DNA from: Blautia luti | GTDB lineage: Bacteria > Bacillota > Clostridia > Lachnospirales > Lachnospiraceae | Assembly: GCF_033096465.1 (NCBI RefSeq) | Contig: NZ_AP028156.1 | Span: 1,508,501-1,572,500 of the forward strand | DNA: 64,000 nucleotides | Reading direction: 5' to 3' | Part shown: positions 44,577 to 53,888 of the stretch, piece after piece | How the letters are laid out: the number at the start of each line of letters is the position of its first letter | Numbering within the stretch: position 1 is the stretch's first letter | Made by a program: the position numbers and the translations under genes | The notes under the pieces: generated by a model | The model's database searches: none | Told to the model about the DNA's origin: nothing | Seen by the model: only the letters and a program-made list of their open reading frames with translations

Positions 44577-45226
44577 TGGACGAACTGAATGCCTTGAATG
44601 CTCCGAAGAAAGTTGTGGATGGTCTGGTCGAGGTCTTTGACGGTCTGGCACAGATGTTTGCCGGCGTATCCGAGCAGCTGGATATGCTGGCAGAAAATGC
44701 AAAGACGGAAGATGAACTGGAGCTTCCGGTGGCAGAACAGCCAGTATTGCCCGTAACAGAAAAGAAAGGCCCGGCAGTTGTGCATCCCCGTAAGAAGCCG
44801 GTCAAGAAAACCAAAAAGGTGGAAGAGACGGCTCCTTCGGCCATCGAGGAAGCTGCAGAGGTGCCTGTGGTAGAAGATTCTGGCGAGGCAGAGGAAGCAG
44901 TGAACTCCGAGAGTTCAGAAACTGCAGAGGATGAGCATCCGGTGGATGATGCGGATGCGCTGCCGTGGGAAGAAGATACCGGCCAGAAAGAAGCACCGTC
45001 CGACAAAACCGCTGGCAAGGATACACCTGCTGCCAAAGATGAAACACAGTCTGCAGTGACGATCACCAAGGACGAGATCACGGCGGTTATTGTCGCCAAG
45101 ATCAAGAAGAAGCGTGATAACAACGAGAAGATCGGCCAGCTTCTGAAGATTTATGGTGTGACCCAGCTGTCTGACCTGCCTGCAGAGAAGTACGAAGCAT
45201 TTCTGGCAGATGTCTCCCAGATTTAA
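44573..45226 (+). CDS. Hypothetical phage protein with acidic linker
   Basis: 217 residues, start overlapping the previous stop (ATGA). Helical N-terminus (NAPKKVVDGLVEVFDGLAQMFAGVSEQLD), a long Glu/Ala/Pro-rich linker containing a basic KKPVKKTKK patch, and a folded C-terminus ITKDEITAVIVAKIKKKRDN, then EKIGQLLKIYGVTQLSDLPA. Function unknown; the position before DUF2800 suggests a replication or recombination accessory role. Confidence 0.65.
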   Translation: MMDELNALNAPKKVVDGLVEVFDGLAQMFAGVSEQLDMLAENAKTEDELELPVAEQPVLPVTEKKGPAVVHPRKKPVKKTKKVEETAPSAIEEAAEVPVVEDSGEAEEAVNSESSETAEDEHPVDDADALPWEEDTGQKEAPSDKTAGKDTPAAKDETQSAVTITKDEITAVIVAKIKKKRDNNEKIGQLLKIYGVTQLSDLPAEKYEAFLADVSQI

Positions 45227-45237
45227 GGGAGGTCATC

Positions 45238-46461
45238 ATGCCGGAAGTACATGCAATCCTTTCTGCTTCCAGCTCGAAGAGGTGGCTGAACTGTACGCCA
45301 TCTGCAAGGCTGGAGCAGAACTTTCCAAATGAATCCTCGGTGTATGCCGAGGAGGGTACTGCCGCCCATGCATTGGGCGAGTACAAGCTGCGGAAATATC
45401 TGCATGAACGGGTGAAGCGTCCAACCTCCGAGTATGAGGATGAAGAGATGGAAGCGAACACCGATATCTATGCGGAGTTCATCATTTCCACAGTGGAGCG
45501 TATCAAGGAGACCTGTCCGCATCCGCTAGTCATGGTGGAGGAACGGCTGGATTACAGCTACCTCGTTCCGCAGGGATTTGGTACGGGTGACTGCGTGATC
45601 ATCGCAGACGGGACACTGTATGTCATGGACTACAAGAACGGCAAGGGCGTGTTCGTAAACTGTGACCACAATCCGCAGATGATGCTGTATGCCCTGGGTG
45701 CTTACCACGCCTACGGATATCTGTACAGCATCAAAAAGGTATCCATGACCATTATCCAGCCGAGACTGGAAAATATCTCAACGTTTGAATGCAGTGTGGA
45801 GGAACTGCTGGACTGGGCGGAAACCTATGTCAGACCGAGGGCAAAGCTGGCCTTTGAAGGAAAAGGCGAGCAGGTTCCCGGAGACTGGTGCCGGTTCTGC
45901 CGTGCCAGAACTTCCTGCAAAGCCTGTGCCGATGAAGCAATGGCTCTGGTGAAAGAAGAGTTTCTGGATCTGGATGCCGGTGTGCTGGAGGATGAAACCG
46001 AGGAAACGGATGCGACAGCATCCTTTGATCCGGATACCTCCGTGCCGACCTTTAAATCCCCAGCACTGCTTTCCAAGACAGATATTGAGAAGATGCTGCC
46101 GACTCTGAACCGTATCGAGTCCTGGATCGAAGCTATCTTTGCCTATGTCAGTTCCGAGGCCATCAATCATGGTGTCAGCTGGGATGGGTATAAGGTGGTC
46201 GAGGGCAGGAGCAAGAGACAGTTCCTTGATACGAAATCAGTGGTGGCCGCGGCAGAGAAGGCCGGATACACCGATATTTATAAGACGGAGCTGATTTCCC
46301 TGACAGCCTTTGAAAAGCTCATGGGTAAGAAAAAGTTCCAGGAGATTCTGGGAGAGTATGTGGTCAAGCCACCCGGTAAGCTGGCACTTGTCCCGGATTC
46401 GGACCCCAGAGAAGCAGTCGATCTGCAGACTGCGGAAGATGAATTTGCTGTCCTCGACTGA
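45238..46461 (+). CDS. DUF2800 protein, predicted PD-(D/E)XK nuclease of phage recombination
   Basis: 407 residues. DUF2800 belongs to the RecB/Cas4-like nuclease group and is paired with DUF2815 in many Firmicute phages. Visible features are SSKRWLNCTPSARLE at the start, AEEGTAAHALGEY, VEERLDYSYLVPQGFGTGDCVII, then YVMDYKNGKGVFVNCDHNPQMMLYALGA (Asp and the xxK of the active site), and the cysteines CRFCRARTSCKAC that may hold an Fe-S cluster or zinc. Probable 5'-3' exonuclease for single-strand annealing (inference). Confidence 0.85.
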   Translation: MPEVHAILSASSSKRWLNCTPSARLEQNFPNESSVYAEEGTAAHALGEYKLRKYLHERVKRPTSEYEDEEMEANTDIYAEFIISTVERIKETCPHPLVMVEERLDYSYLVPQGFGTGDCVIIADGTLYVMDYKNGKGVFVNCDHNPQMMLYALGAYHAYGYLYSIKKVSMTIIQPRLENISTFECSVEELLDWAETYVRPRAKLAFEGKGEQVPGDWCRFCRARTSCKACADEAMALVKEEFLDLDAGVLEDETEETDATASFDPDTSVPTFKSPALLSKTDIEKMLPTLNRIESWIEAIFAYVSSEAINHGVSWDGYKVVEGRSKRQFLDTKSVVAAAEKAGYTDIYKTELISLTAFEKLMGKKKFQEILGEYVVKPPGKLALVPDSDPREAVDLQTAEDEFAVLD

Positions 46462-46506
46462 GGGCAGCGGCAATACACAAAAACAGATTGATGGAGGATT
46501 TTTATT

Positions 46507-47091
46507 ATGGCTAACAAGATTTCCAGTGCAACTAAGGTCGTTATTCCCTGCCGTATCTCTTTTGCAAACATCTTTGAACCGAAGAGCATCAACGGCGGCG
46601 AGGCTAAGTATTCCGTTTCCTGCCTGATCCCGAAGGAGGACAAGAAGACCCTGCTGGCGATCCACAAGGCAGTGGAGGCCGCCAAGGAGGATGGCAAGAC
46701 CCGCAAGTGGGGTGGAAAGATCCCGCCGACCCTGAAACTGCCTCTGCGTGACGGCGACATCGACCGCCCGGACGATGAGAATTACCAGGAGCATTTTTTT
46801 GTGAATGCTTCCAGCAAGGATGCTCCGCAGGTCGTAGACCGTCATGTCCAGCCTGTGACAGACCCGATGATGGTCTACTCCGGCTGCTACTGCAACGTCA
46901 GCGTGAACTTCTACGCTTTTAACGCCAACGGCAACCGCGGTGTGGCCGCTGGTTTGGGAAACGTACAGTTCGTCAAGGATGGTGATCGTCTGTCCGGCAA
47001 GGCATCGGCAGAGTTTGATTTTGACGCGCTGGACGATGAGGATGTTCTGGGTGGCGATGCCGGTGAGGAACTGCCGGATTACCTTCGCTAA
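46507..47091 (+). CDS. DUF2815 protein, probable single-stranded-DNA-binding or annealing protein
   Basis: 194 residues, beta-rich, with KVVIPCRISFANIFEPKSINGGEAKYSVSCLIPK and SGCYCNVSVNFYAFNANGNRGVAAGLGNVQFVKDGDRLSG, and an acidic tail ending ELPDYLR like that of SSB proteins. DUF2815 is always found near DUF2800 and phage DNA polymerases; an OB-fold ssDNA-binding role is assumed. A terminator follows within 25 bases. Confidence 0.85.
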   Translation: MANKISSATKVVIPCRISFANIFEPKSINGGEAKYSVSCLIPKEDKKTLLAIHKAVEAAKEDGKTRKWGGKIPPTLKLPLRDGDIDRPDDENYQEHFFVNASSKDAPQVVDRHVQPVTDPMMVYSGCYCNVSVNFYAFNANGNRGVAAGLGNVQFVKDGDRLSGKASAEFDFDALDDEDVLGGDAGEELPDYLR

Positions 47092-47114
47092 GAGAAACAC
47101 AGATAAGTAACCGT

Positions 47115-47147
47115 GCCGGGGGATGTCAGGGTGTCCTCCGGCTTTTT
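47115..47147 (+). terminator. Intrinsic terminator inside the replication operon
   Basis: GCCGGGGGA pairs with TCCTCCGGC (9 bp, with G-T pairs) around 10 bases, followed by TTTTT. It lies just 23 bases before the DNA polymerase start, so it may modulate rather than end the operon. Confidence 0.75.
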
Positions 47148-47169
47148 ACATCGAATAGAGGTGAGATAT

Positions 47170-49167
47170 TTGAAAGAAACGCTGATCGATATTGAGACCT
47201 ACAGCGAGGTGGACATCGGAAAATGCGGCCTGTACCGCTATGCCACAGATCCCAGCTTTGAGATCCTGCTGGTAGCCTGGGCAACTGATGAAGGGGATGG
47301 TTTTGGCAAGACCAGATGTGCAGACCTTGCATCGGGAGAACCGCTCCCGGAAGAGCTACTGGAGGATTTCAAGTCTGGAAATGTGCGCCTGATCGCCCAC
47401 AATGCTTCCTTTGAGCGGGTCTGTTTTTCCGTGCATCTGCAAAGACATCTGCCGGGACAGTATCTGAAACCCGGAGAGTTCCTGTCGCCAGACAGCTGGA
47501 TCTGCACGATGGTTATGGCGGCATCACTGACTCTGCCAATGGCTCTGAAGGATGTTGGCACCGTGCTGAAGACCAGCCAGCAGAAAGACAAAGAAGGTGA
47601 GCGGCTGATCAGGATGTTTTCCATGCCCTGTAGGCCAACGAAAAGCAATGGGATGCGTACCCGGAATCTTCCGGAGCATTACCCAGCTGACTGGGAGAAG
47701 TTTAAGTATTACTGCATTCAGGATGTCAACACCGAGGTGGACATTTACAAGAGGTTGAAGAAATTCCCGATGCCGGAGCAGGAATGGAAGCATTACCGGG
47801 TCAATGAGCGCATCAATGACCGGGGCGTAAAGATCGACACGGAGCTGGTGCAGCAGGCCATTGCCTGTGATTTGATGCTCTCGGACGCCATGAGTAAGAA
47901 AGCCTACGAACTGACCGGGCTTGAGAACCCCAACTCTGTGTCACAGCTGAAGTCATGGCTGGATGAGCGTGGCATTCCGATGGATACACTTGGCAAAAAG
48001 GATGTAGCCCAGATGATCGAGGAACTGGACAAGAACGGAGTGGATGCCGAGGCAATGGATATGCTGAAGCTCCGGCTTCAGATGGCGAAAAGTTCTGTGA
48101 AGAAATACCAGGCGGCAGAACGCTGTGTCTGCTCAGATGGCAGAGCCAGAGGACTGTTCCAGTTCTATGGGGCCAGCCGCACGGGTCGGTATTCCGGTCG
48201 GAATATCCAGTTACAGAATCTGCCACAGAACCATATTTCCGCGCTGGATGAGGCGAGGGAACTTGTGAAGCTGGGGTGCTTTGATATGGTCGAGACCATC
48301 TACGGCAACACCCCGGATGTGCTTTCACAGCTGATCCGAACCATGCTGATCCCCAAAGAGGGCTGTGAGTTTATTGTGGCCGACTTCTCCGCCATCGAAG
48401 CCCGTGTGCTTGCATGGGAGGCTGGAGAGGACTGGAGACTGGAAGCCTTTCTGGAAGGAAAGGACATCTACTGTGCCTCTGCCAGCCAGATGTTTCATGT
48501 GCCGGTGGTGAAGCACGGCATTAACGGGGAACTTCGGCAGAAAGGAAAGGTGGCAGAGCTGGCCTGCGGTTATGGTGGTTCTTCCGGCGCACTCATCAGC
48601 ATGGGTGCTCTGCAGATGGGTCTGAAAGAAGAGGAACTGCCGGAGATCATCGATTCCTGGCGGGAAGCCAATCCGAAGATCGTCCAGTATTGGTGGGATG
48701 TGGAAAAGGCGGCAACACAGGCGTTCAAGACCGGAAAGAGACAGGAGATCGGCAAGCTGGCATTTGAGTTTTATTCCGGTACGCTCTGGATGCTGCTGCC
48801 TTCTGGCAGAAAGCTGGCGTATCTGAAGCCGAGACTGCAGCCGAACCGTTTCGGACGGATGAGTCTGACCTATGAAGGAGTGGGGCAGAACCACAAATGG
48901 GCCAGACAGGAAACCTACTCCGGCCGGCTGGTGGAGAATGCGACACAGGCGATTGCCCGTGACATTCTGGCAGAAGCAATGGCTCGGATGGAAGGCTATG
49001 GCCTGAATATCGTAGGTCATGTTCACGATGAAGTCATCATCGAAGCACCCAAGGATCGGTACACGGTGGATGAGGTCTGCAAGCTGATGTCCGTTAACCC
49101 GGAGTGGTGCAAAGACCTTCCTCTGAATGCTGCCGGATATAAGGGCAGCTACTACTTTAAGGATTAA
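47170..49167 (+). CDS. Phage family A DNA polymerase with 3'-5' exonuclease
   Basis: 665 residues from TTG 47170, preceded by GAGGTGAGATA; the open frame upstream covers a terminator, so it is unlikely to be coding. Exonuclease motif LIDIETYSEVDI opens the protein. Polymerase motif A is EFIVADFSAIEARVLAWEAG, motif B RQKGKVAELACGYGGSSGAL and motif C GHVHDEVIIE. This is the replicative polymerase of the element. The TTG start may keep its level low. Confidence 0.92.
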   Translation: MKETLIDIETYSEVDIGKCGLYRYATDPSFEILLVAWATDEGDGFGKTRCADLASGEPLPEELLEDFKSGNVRLIAHNASFERVCFSVHLQRHLPGQYLKPGEFLSPDSWICTMVMAASLTLPMALKDVGTVLKTSQQKDKEGERLIRMFSMPCRPTKSNGMRTRNLPEHYPADWEKFKYYCIQDVNTEVDIYKRLKKFPMPEQEWKHYRVNERINDRGVKIDTELVQQAIACDLMLSDAMSKKAYELTGLENPNSVSQLKSWLDERGIPMDTLGKKDVAQMIEELDKNGVDAEAMDMLKLRLQMAKSSVKKYQAAERCVCSDGRARGLFQFYGASRTGRYSGRNIQLQNLPQNHISALDEARELVKLGCFDMVETIYGNTPDVLSQLIRTMLIPKEGCEFIVADFSAIEARVLAWEAGEDWRLEAFLEGKDIYCASASQMFHVPVVKHGINGELRQKGKVAELACGYGGSSGALISMGALQMGLKEEELPEIIDSWREANPKIVQYWWDVEKAATQAFKTGKRQEIGKLAFEFYSGTLWMLLPSGRKLAYLKPRLQPNRFGRMSLTYEGVGQNHKWARQETYSGRLVENATQAIARDILAEAMARMEGYGLNIVGHVHDEVIIEAPKDRYTVDEVCKLMSVNPEWCKDLPLNAAGYKGSYYFKD

Positions 49168-49180
49168 AGGGGGGAGCGAG

Positions 49181-49519
49181 ATGCCTCACGTTCTAAAAAT
49201 GAAAGACGGAAAACTCCTGACACCCTTTGGCATCCGGGATCTGCTGGATGCGGTGCAGGACTATGCCGGCGAGGAACTCCGCTGGGAGATCGAAAGCTAT
49301 ATCGATACCAATGTGGGAGACATTGATGACTATGAAAAGGAGTATGACCGCATGGAGCAGGACAATGAACGCCTTGCCGACCATCAGCGGTCAGTCCTCT
49401 GCAATATCCGGGACGAAGTGGAGGCTCTGGACACACTCCTGCAGGACACCCGGCTGAACCGCCGACGTATGCAGGGAACTGTCCGAATAATCCAGCAGAT
49501 GATCAACCGGGAACTGTAA
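49181..49519 (+). CDS. Hypothetical coiled-coil phage protein
   Basis: 112 residues from ATG 49181 (AAAGGGGGGAGCGAG). Short N-terminal domain (KDGKLLTPFGIRDLLDAVQDYAGEELRWEIESYI) followed by an extended helix (DDYEKEYDRMEQDNERLADHQRSV) with Arg-rich end. Not recognised; common between polymerase and DUF932 genes in related phages (from memory, not checked). Confidence 0.65.
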   Translation: MPHVLKMKDGKLLTPFGIRDLLDAVQDYAGEELRWEIESYIDTNVGDIDDYEKEYDRMEQDNERLADHQRSVLCNIRDEVEALDTLLQDTRLNRRRMQGTVRIIQQMINREL

Positions 49520-49558
49520 ACACGGTGCTCTTGTTACAAGGACACGGACGCATAAATA

Positions 49559-49576
49559 GGCGTATAAATATACGCC
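49559..49576. promoter_or_regulatory. Near-palindrome before the DUF932 gene
   Basis: GGCGTATA-AA-TATACGCC: 8-bp arms with a 2-base spacer, 24 bases before the ATG and upstream of the ribosome binding site. Possible operator or mRNA hairpin. Confidence 0.4.
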
Positions 49577-49599
49577 GCAGAAATGAAAGGGAAAACACT

Positions 49600-50667
49600 A
49601 TGAAAACAGGAAGAAATTTGCAGGAAGTCCTGGTTGAGCTGAACCGTCAGAATCAGGCAAAGCAGGACTTTATCAGTCCGGCGCAGGGAATGCGCCTCCG
49701 GGAGGATGGACAGACTTTTGAGATCAACCATCTTACAACCAGCCAGCAGGAAGTGTTTGGTACGACCTCACTGTTCCACCGCCAGGTTGCATCGGCACTT
49801 GGTATCCCGGCAAAATACTATGACCTGATGCAGACACAGAAGCCGGAACTGCTGGCTGAGAATGTGAACAGCTGGTTTGTGGACAAGCCCAGTTCTTACA
49901 TGGTTCGCTCGATGGATTACGGTGCCGGACAGGTGGCCCGTGCGCTGCTGTCGGAACGCTATCGCCGTATCGACAACATGGAGATCGCCACAGCAGTGTT
50001 GCCACTGTTTGCAGGTAACGACCAGTACGAGGTCATGTCCTGTGAGGTGACGGAGAATCGTCTATACCTCAAGGTGGTCAATCACCGTCTGGAGATGGAA
50101 GTCCGCAAGGGTGACATTGTCCAGGCTGGTGTGATGATCTCCAACTCTGAGGTCGGTCTGGGAGCTGTGTCCATTCAGCCGCTGGTGTACCGTCTGGTCT
50201 GCACCAACGGTATGGTAGTCAATGACATGGGTGAGCGCAGACACCATGTCGGCCGGCAGGCAAAAGCGGTGGAGGACAGCTTCGCACTGTATTCGGATGA
50301 GACGATGGAAGCGGAAGATAAGGCGTTTCTTTTGAAGCTGCGTGACACTACGATGGCTGCCATCGATGAGGCTCGCTTTTCTCAGGTGGTCGGCCGTTTG
50401 CAGGAATCTATGGAAGTGCCGATCACCGGCAAGGTACAGGATGTGGTGCAGCTGACTGCCCAGAGCTATGGCATCAATGCCGAGGAACAGGAAGGTATCC
50501 TCAAGTACCTCATTGAAGGCGGCGACCTTTCTCTGTACGGTCTGTCCAATGCGGTGACCCGCGCATCGCAGGATGTTGTCTCCTATGACCGTGCTACCAC
50601 ATTGGAGGGCATCGGCTGGCAGGTCGCCACGATGGAGCCGCAGCAGTGGAAGCAGATCAATCAGTGA
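49600..50667 (+). CDS. DUF932 phage/plasmid-like protein
   Basis: 355 residues from ATG 49600 (GAAAGGGAAAACACT). DUF932 features: GTTSLFHRQVASALGIPAKYYDLM, VRSMDYGAGQVARALLSERYRRIDN, RLVCTNGMVV. The family occurs widely in phages and plasmids; some members are thought to act in recombination, but no activity is established. It is followed after 9 bases by a small basic protein gene. Confidence 0.85.
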   Translation: MKTGRNLQEVLVELNRQNQAKQDFISPAQGMRLREDGQTFEINHLTTSQQEVFGTTSLFHRQVASALGIPAKYYDLMQTQKPELLAENVNSWFVDKPSSYMVRSMDYGAGQVARALLSERYRRIDNMEIATAVLPLFAGNDQYEVMSCEVTENRLYLKVVNHRLEMEVRKGDIVQAGVMISNSEVGLGAVSIQPLVYRLVCTNGMVVNDMGERRHHVGRQAKAVEDSFALYSDETMEAEDKAFLLKLRDTTMAAIDEARFSQVVGRLQESMEVPITGKVQDVVQLTAQSYGINAEEQEGILKYLIEGGDLSLYGLSNAVTRASQDVVSYDRATTLEGIGWQVATMEPQQWKQINQ

Positions 50668-50676
50668 GGTGATGGT

Positions 50677-50913
50677 ATGGAAGATGTCATTCACTGGATT
50701 ACAGAACACAAAGAGGAACGCTCCCCGAACAGGAAAGTCAGTCACAGCCACCCGGACCCGACTGCCAATGAAGCCATCGGCAATGTGATCAGGGAAGAGC
50801 GCAGGAAGAAGCACCAGAAAAGGAAACACCCTAAAAGGGAACACCAGGAAAAGAAGCATCCACGCATCGGTGTCTGGCGGGCTGAGGAGGCGAAGGCAGA
50901 TGAGGGAGAATGA
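50677..50913 (+). CDS. Small basic phage protein
   Basis: 78 residues, very rich in Lys, Arg and His in the middle (RRKKHQKRKHPKREHQEKKH), so nucleic-acid binding is possible. Not recognised. Ribosome binding site GAGGTGATGGT; the end overlaps the VRR-NUC start by 14 bases. Confidence 0.65.
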   Translation: MEDVIHWITEHKEERSPNRKVSHSHPDPTANEAIGNVIREERRKKHQKRKHPKREHQEKKHPRIGVWRAEEAKADEGE

Positions 50914-51319
50914 AGTCGAAAAGCGGTTTGTAGCTGCGGTGAGGGCCGTCGGAGGACAGGCCCTTAAATTTACCAGTCAGAGCATGAACGGTGTGCCGGA
51001 TCGGTTGGTTCTATTGATCGGTGGCAAGTGTGCGTTTGTGGAGCTGAAAGCTCCGGGCAAGCAGATGCGAATCCTTCAGCGGAAGCGCAGACAGCAGCTG
51101 GAGGCACTGGGCTTTCCGGTGTTCTGTGTTGACCGTTTGGAGCAGATCCAGCCTGCGGTGGACGCACTCCTGCACTGGACGCCGGGTGAACCTATCCCAC
51201 AGGGGATCGGAGTAAAGATCCCGGAGATGCCGGAAGTTACGCTGCCGCAGGGAGATACACAAAGCAAGGAGCCGGAAACACAGGCACAGGATGCCGGGGA
51301 GGAGGTGATGCCGCTATGA
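50900..51319 (+). CDS. VRR-NUC domain nuclease
   Basis: 139 residues from ATG 50900. The VRR-NUC domain fills residues about 1-95: NEVEKRFVAAVRAVGGQALKF, GVPDRLVLLIGGKCAFVELKAPG (catalytic D...ExK), QRRQ-type helix and GFPVFCVDRLEQIQ. Such proteins are stand-alone restriction-like nucleases of phages, often beside an SNF2-type helicase as here, possibly resolving branched DNA. The stop overlaps the helicase start (ATGA). Confidence 0.87.
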   Translation: MRENEVEKRFVAAVRAVGGQALKFTSQSMNGVPDRLVLLIGGKCAFVELKAPGKQMRILQRKRRQQLEALGFPVFCVDRLEQIQPAVDALLHWTPGEPIPQGIGVKIPEMPEVTLPQGDTQSKEPETQAQDAGEEVMPL

Positions 51320-52698
51320 AGTTCATTCCACACGATTATCAGAGTTACTGCACCGAGTATATTAAAACGCACCCGATTGCAGCCCTTTTTCTGGATATGG
51401 GCTTGGGTTAAGGAAAGACCGTTATTACACTCTCTGCTATCAAAGACCTCATGCTGGAGACCTTCGAGGTCAATAAGGTTCTCATCATTGCACCGCTGCG
51501 TGTCGCCCGTGACACATGGCCGGCAGAGATCGAAAAGTGGGATCACTTAAAAGGGCTGGACATTTCCGTCATCGTTGGAGATGTTAAGACCCGGATCGCG
51601 GCAGTCCACCACCCGGCGATGATCTACATCGTCAACCGGGAGAACATCAAGTGGCTGGTGGAGTATTACGAGAAAAATGGAATGCGCTGGGATTTTGGCA
51701 TGGTTGTGATCGATGAGCTGTCATCGTTCAAGAACTATCAGTCCCAGCGTTTCAAGTTTCTGCGAAAAGTGCGGCCATTTGTGAAGCGGTGGGTCGGACT
51801 GACCGGCACACCATCCTCTAATGGTCTCATGGATCTGTGGGCAGAGATTGGGATTCTGGATGGCGGGGAGCGCCTTGGAAAATTTATCGGCCGCTACCGG
51901 GAAGCCTACTTTAAGGCTGGGTCGATGAATCCGGAGACAGGCATCGTGTTCCAGTATGTACCCAGACAGGGAGCAGAGGAGATGATCTACCAGCGGATCT
52001 CTGACATCACGATTTCCATGAAGGCTCTGGACTATCTCAATATGCCGGATTGTGTACCTACAAGGTGCGAAGTCGAGATGAATACGCAGGAAAGGGAACT
52101 CTACGATATGCTTCGGAAGGATCTTTTGATCCCGCTGAAAGACGGTGACATAGACGCTGCTAATGCTGCATCCCTGACAGGGAAGCTGTTGCAGATGAGC
52201 AATGGCGCGGTCTATGACGAGAACGGCAAGGCACGAGTCATCCATGACCACAAGCTGGAAGCTCTCGAAGACCTGATCGAGGCGGCCAACGGACAGCCGG
52301 TGCTGGTAGCTTACTGGTTCAAGCATGACCGGGAGCGTATCATCAACCATCTGTCGAAGCTGAAGATCAAAGTCCGGGACATCAAGAGTAGTACCGATAT
52401 CAAGGATTGGAACGCCGGGAACATCCCGGTCGCACTGATCCACCCTGCATCGGCCGGACATGGTCTGAACATCCAGCAGGGCGGACACATCCTGATCTGG
52501 TTCGGGCTGACCTGGTCTTTGGAATTGTATCAGCAGACCAATGCCCGTCTTTGGCGGCAGGGACAGACCCATGTGGTGACCATTCACCACATTATTACGA
52601 AGAATACCGTGGACGAGGATGTCATGGCCGCGTTGGAACAGAAAGATATGACACAGGAAAAACTGATCTCAGCAGTCAAGGCGCAGCTGGGGAGATAG
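51316..52698 (+). pseudogene. SNF2/DEAD-type helicase with an in-frame stop in the Walker A motif
   Basis: 460 codons in one frame from ATG 51316, interrupted by TAA at 51409-51411. The N-terminus reads FIPHDYQSYCTEYIKTH and DMGLG, then the stop, then GKTVITLSAIKD. A normal protein reads DMGLGKT, so six bases including the stop appear inserted in the P-loop. All later motifs are intact: VVIDELSSFKNYQS (motif II), GLTGTPSSNGLMDLW (III), HPASAGHGLNIQQG and QQTNARLWRQGQ (V and VI). A shortened product could start at ATG 51451 but would lack the ATP-binding lysine. Sequencing error or genuine inactivation are both possible. Confidence 0.85.
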
Positions 52699-52707
52699 GA
52701 GAAGATT

Positions 52708-53475
52708 ATGGAAAAGAATACGACCAATTACAAGTTTCTGAATGCAAAGGATCGTGCCACTGAGAGAAAGAACTCTCACAGCGTTCTGGATACCGACCGA
52801 TATCACTACATGACTGCACCGCATGTGCAGACCAGCAAGCGGAAGCGCGACAGAGATGGATTTTTCACACCGTATGAGATGTTCCATCCGTATAGTGGCA
52901 CCGGGCTGTTGTGTGCAATCTTCGGGGAAACACCTGCCCGTAAGACCTCCGACTTGCGGGGCACACAGGATATGCTGGCGAAGGAAGCCTATGAGCATGA
53001 GATCGAACTGTTCATGTGTCAGGCAAAATCCTACGAGCTTCAGTTCTACAAGCGTTTCTGTGCGGAAGACCGTGCGGAGGAATGCTATGCGAAAGCAGTG
53101 GCAGCAGGAAAACACCCGGATGCACCGAAGCTGACAGCGGAGGATACCAGACAGACGATTTTGGATGCGGTTACCTGGCGTTTCGATTGGATTCAGCAGA
53201 ACAAGAGAAAATGCTATCGCTTTGCTGAGATCCTGATTGACGCGAAGGAACACCGTCTGGTGACAGACAGGGAAGAAGAAGAAAACTTTGTTGACCTGTT
53301 TGTGCGGAATGCAGCTCTGATGCCGGAGCCGAACCGCAAACTGATCGACTGCATGTACGAGGCGGCATGGTATTCCATCTATATGTTCAAGTATGGATTG
53401 GATAGACAGAAGGTGCCGGCACCATGGTACGACACGAAAGAGCATGATTCAGGAAAGGGCAGGGTGAACGACTGA
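52708..53475 (+). CDS. Hypothetical phage protein
   Basis: 255 residues, mixed charged helices, with NFVDLFVRNAALMPEPNRKLIDCMYEAAWYSIY in the C-terminal half. Not recognised. Start after GGAGATAGGAGAAGATT; the stop overlaps the next ATG (TGATG). Its constant place in the replication operon suggests an accessory function. Confidence 0.65.
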   Translation: MEKNTTNYKFLNAKDRATERKNSHSVLDTDRYHYMTAPHVQTSKRKRDRDGFFTPYEMFHPYSGTGLLCAIFGETPARKTSDLRGTQDMLAKEAYEHEIELFMCQAKSYELQFYKRFCAEDRAEECYAKAVAAGKHPDAPKLTAEDTRQTILDAVTWRFDWIQQNKRKCYRFAEILIDAKEHRLVTDREEEENFVDLFVRNAALMPEPNRKLIDCMYEAAWYSIYMFKYGLDRQKVPAPWYDTKEHDSGKGRVND

Positions 53476-53855
53476 TGGGAATGGCAGCAGACAATTTGGA
53501 ATGCTACGAGAATCTGGCGAATGCAATCATCCTGCAGGCTGTCAAGGATTACAAAACCGTACTGTTCCGTCTGGAGAACCATCCGAACAACCGGGATGCG
53601 CAGTTTGAGAAAAAGAGGCTGGAAGGTTTCTTTCACTCCAACTGGTATAACACGCTGACGGATCTGGATGCCGGCACACTTATTTCGGGTGTGCAGGCAA
53701 GAGTGAAGGTCGAAGCTGTGGAGCGTAGAAAGAGGAGGGCAGAAAACCTGCGCCGGAAAGCGGAGTGCGAGATGAAGAAGCTCGTGAAGCTGCTCACGGA
53801 AGCCGGTGCCGCTCTGACTCCGGAGAACATCCGGGCGTTAGGTGACATTGCGTGA
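53475..53855 (+). CDS. Hypothetical phage protein
   Basis: 126 residues. The N-terminal part LANAIILQAVKDYKTVLFRLENHPNNRDAQFEKKRLEGFFHSNWY looks like a short conserved phage domain; then a basic helix (VERRKRRAENLRRKAECEMKKL) and a short C-terminal helix. Function unknown. Overlaps the preceding stop by one base. Confidence 0.65.
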   Translation: MGMAADNLECYENLANAIILQAVKDYKTVLFRLENHPNNRDAQFEKKRLEGFFHSNWYNTLTDLDAGTLISGVQARVKVEAVERRKRRAENLRRKAECEMKKLVKLLTEAGAALTPENIRALGDIA

Positions 53856-53888
53856 TAAAAATAAACAGACTAGAACAGGAGGTGCAGT

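Noticed and set aside
51409..51411. TAA in the helicase gene as a recoded amino acid
   Set aside because: TAA is not used for selenocysteine or pyrrolysine, and no stop-suppressing context is visible; the family sequence needs no residue there.
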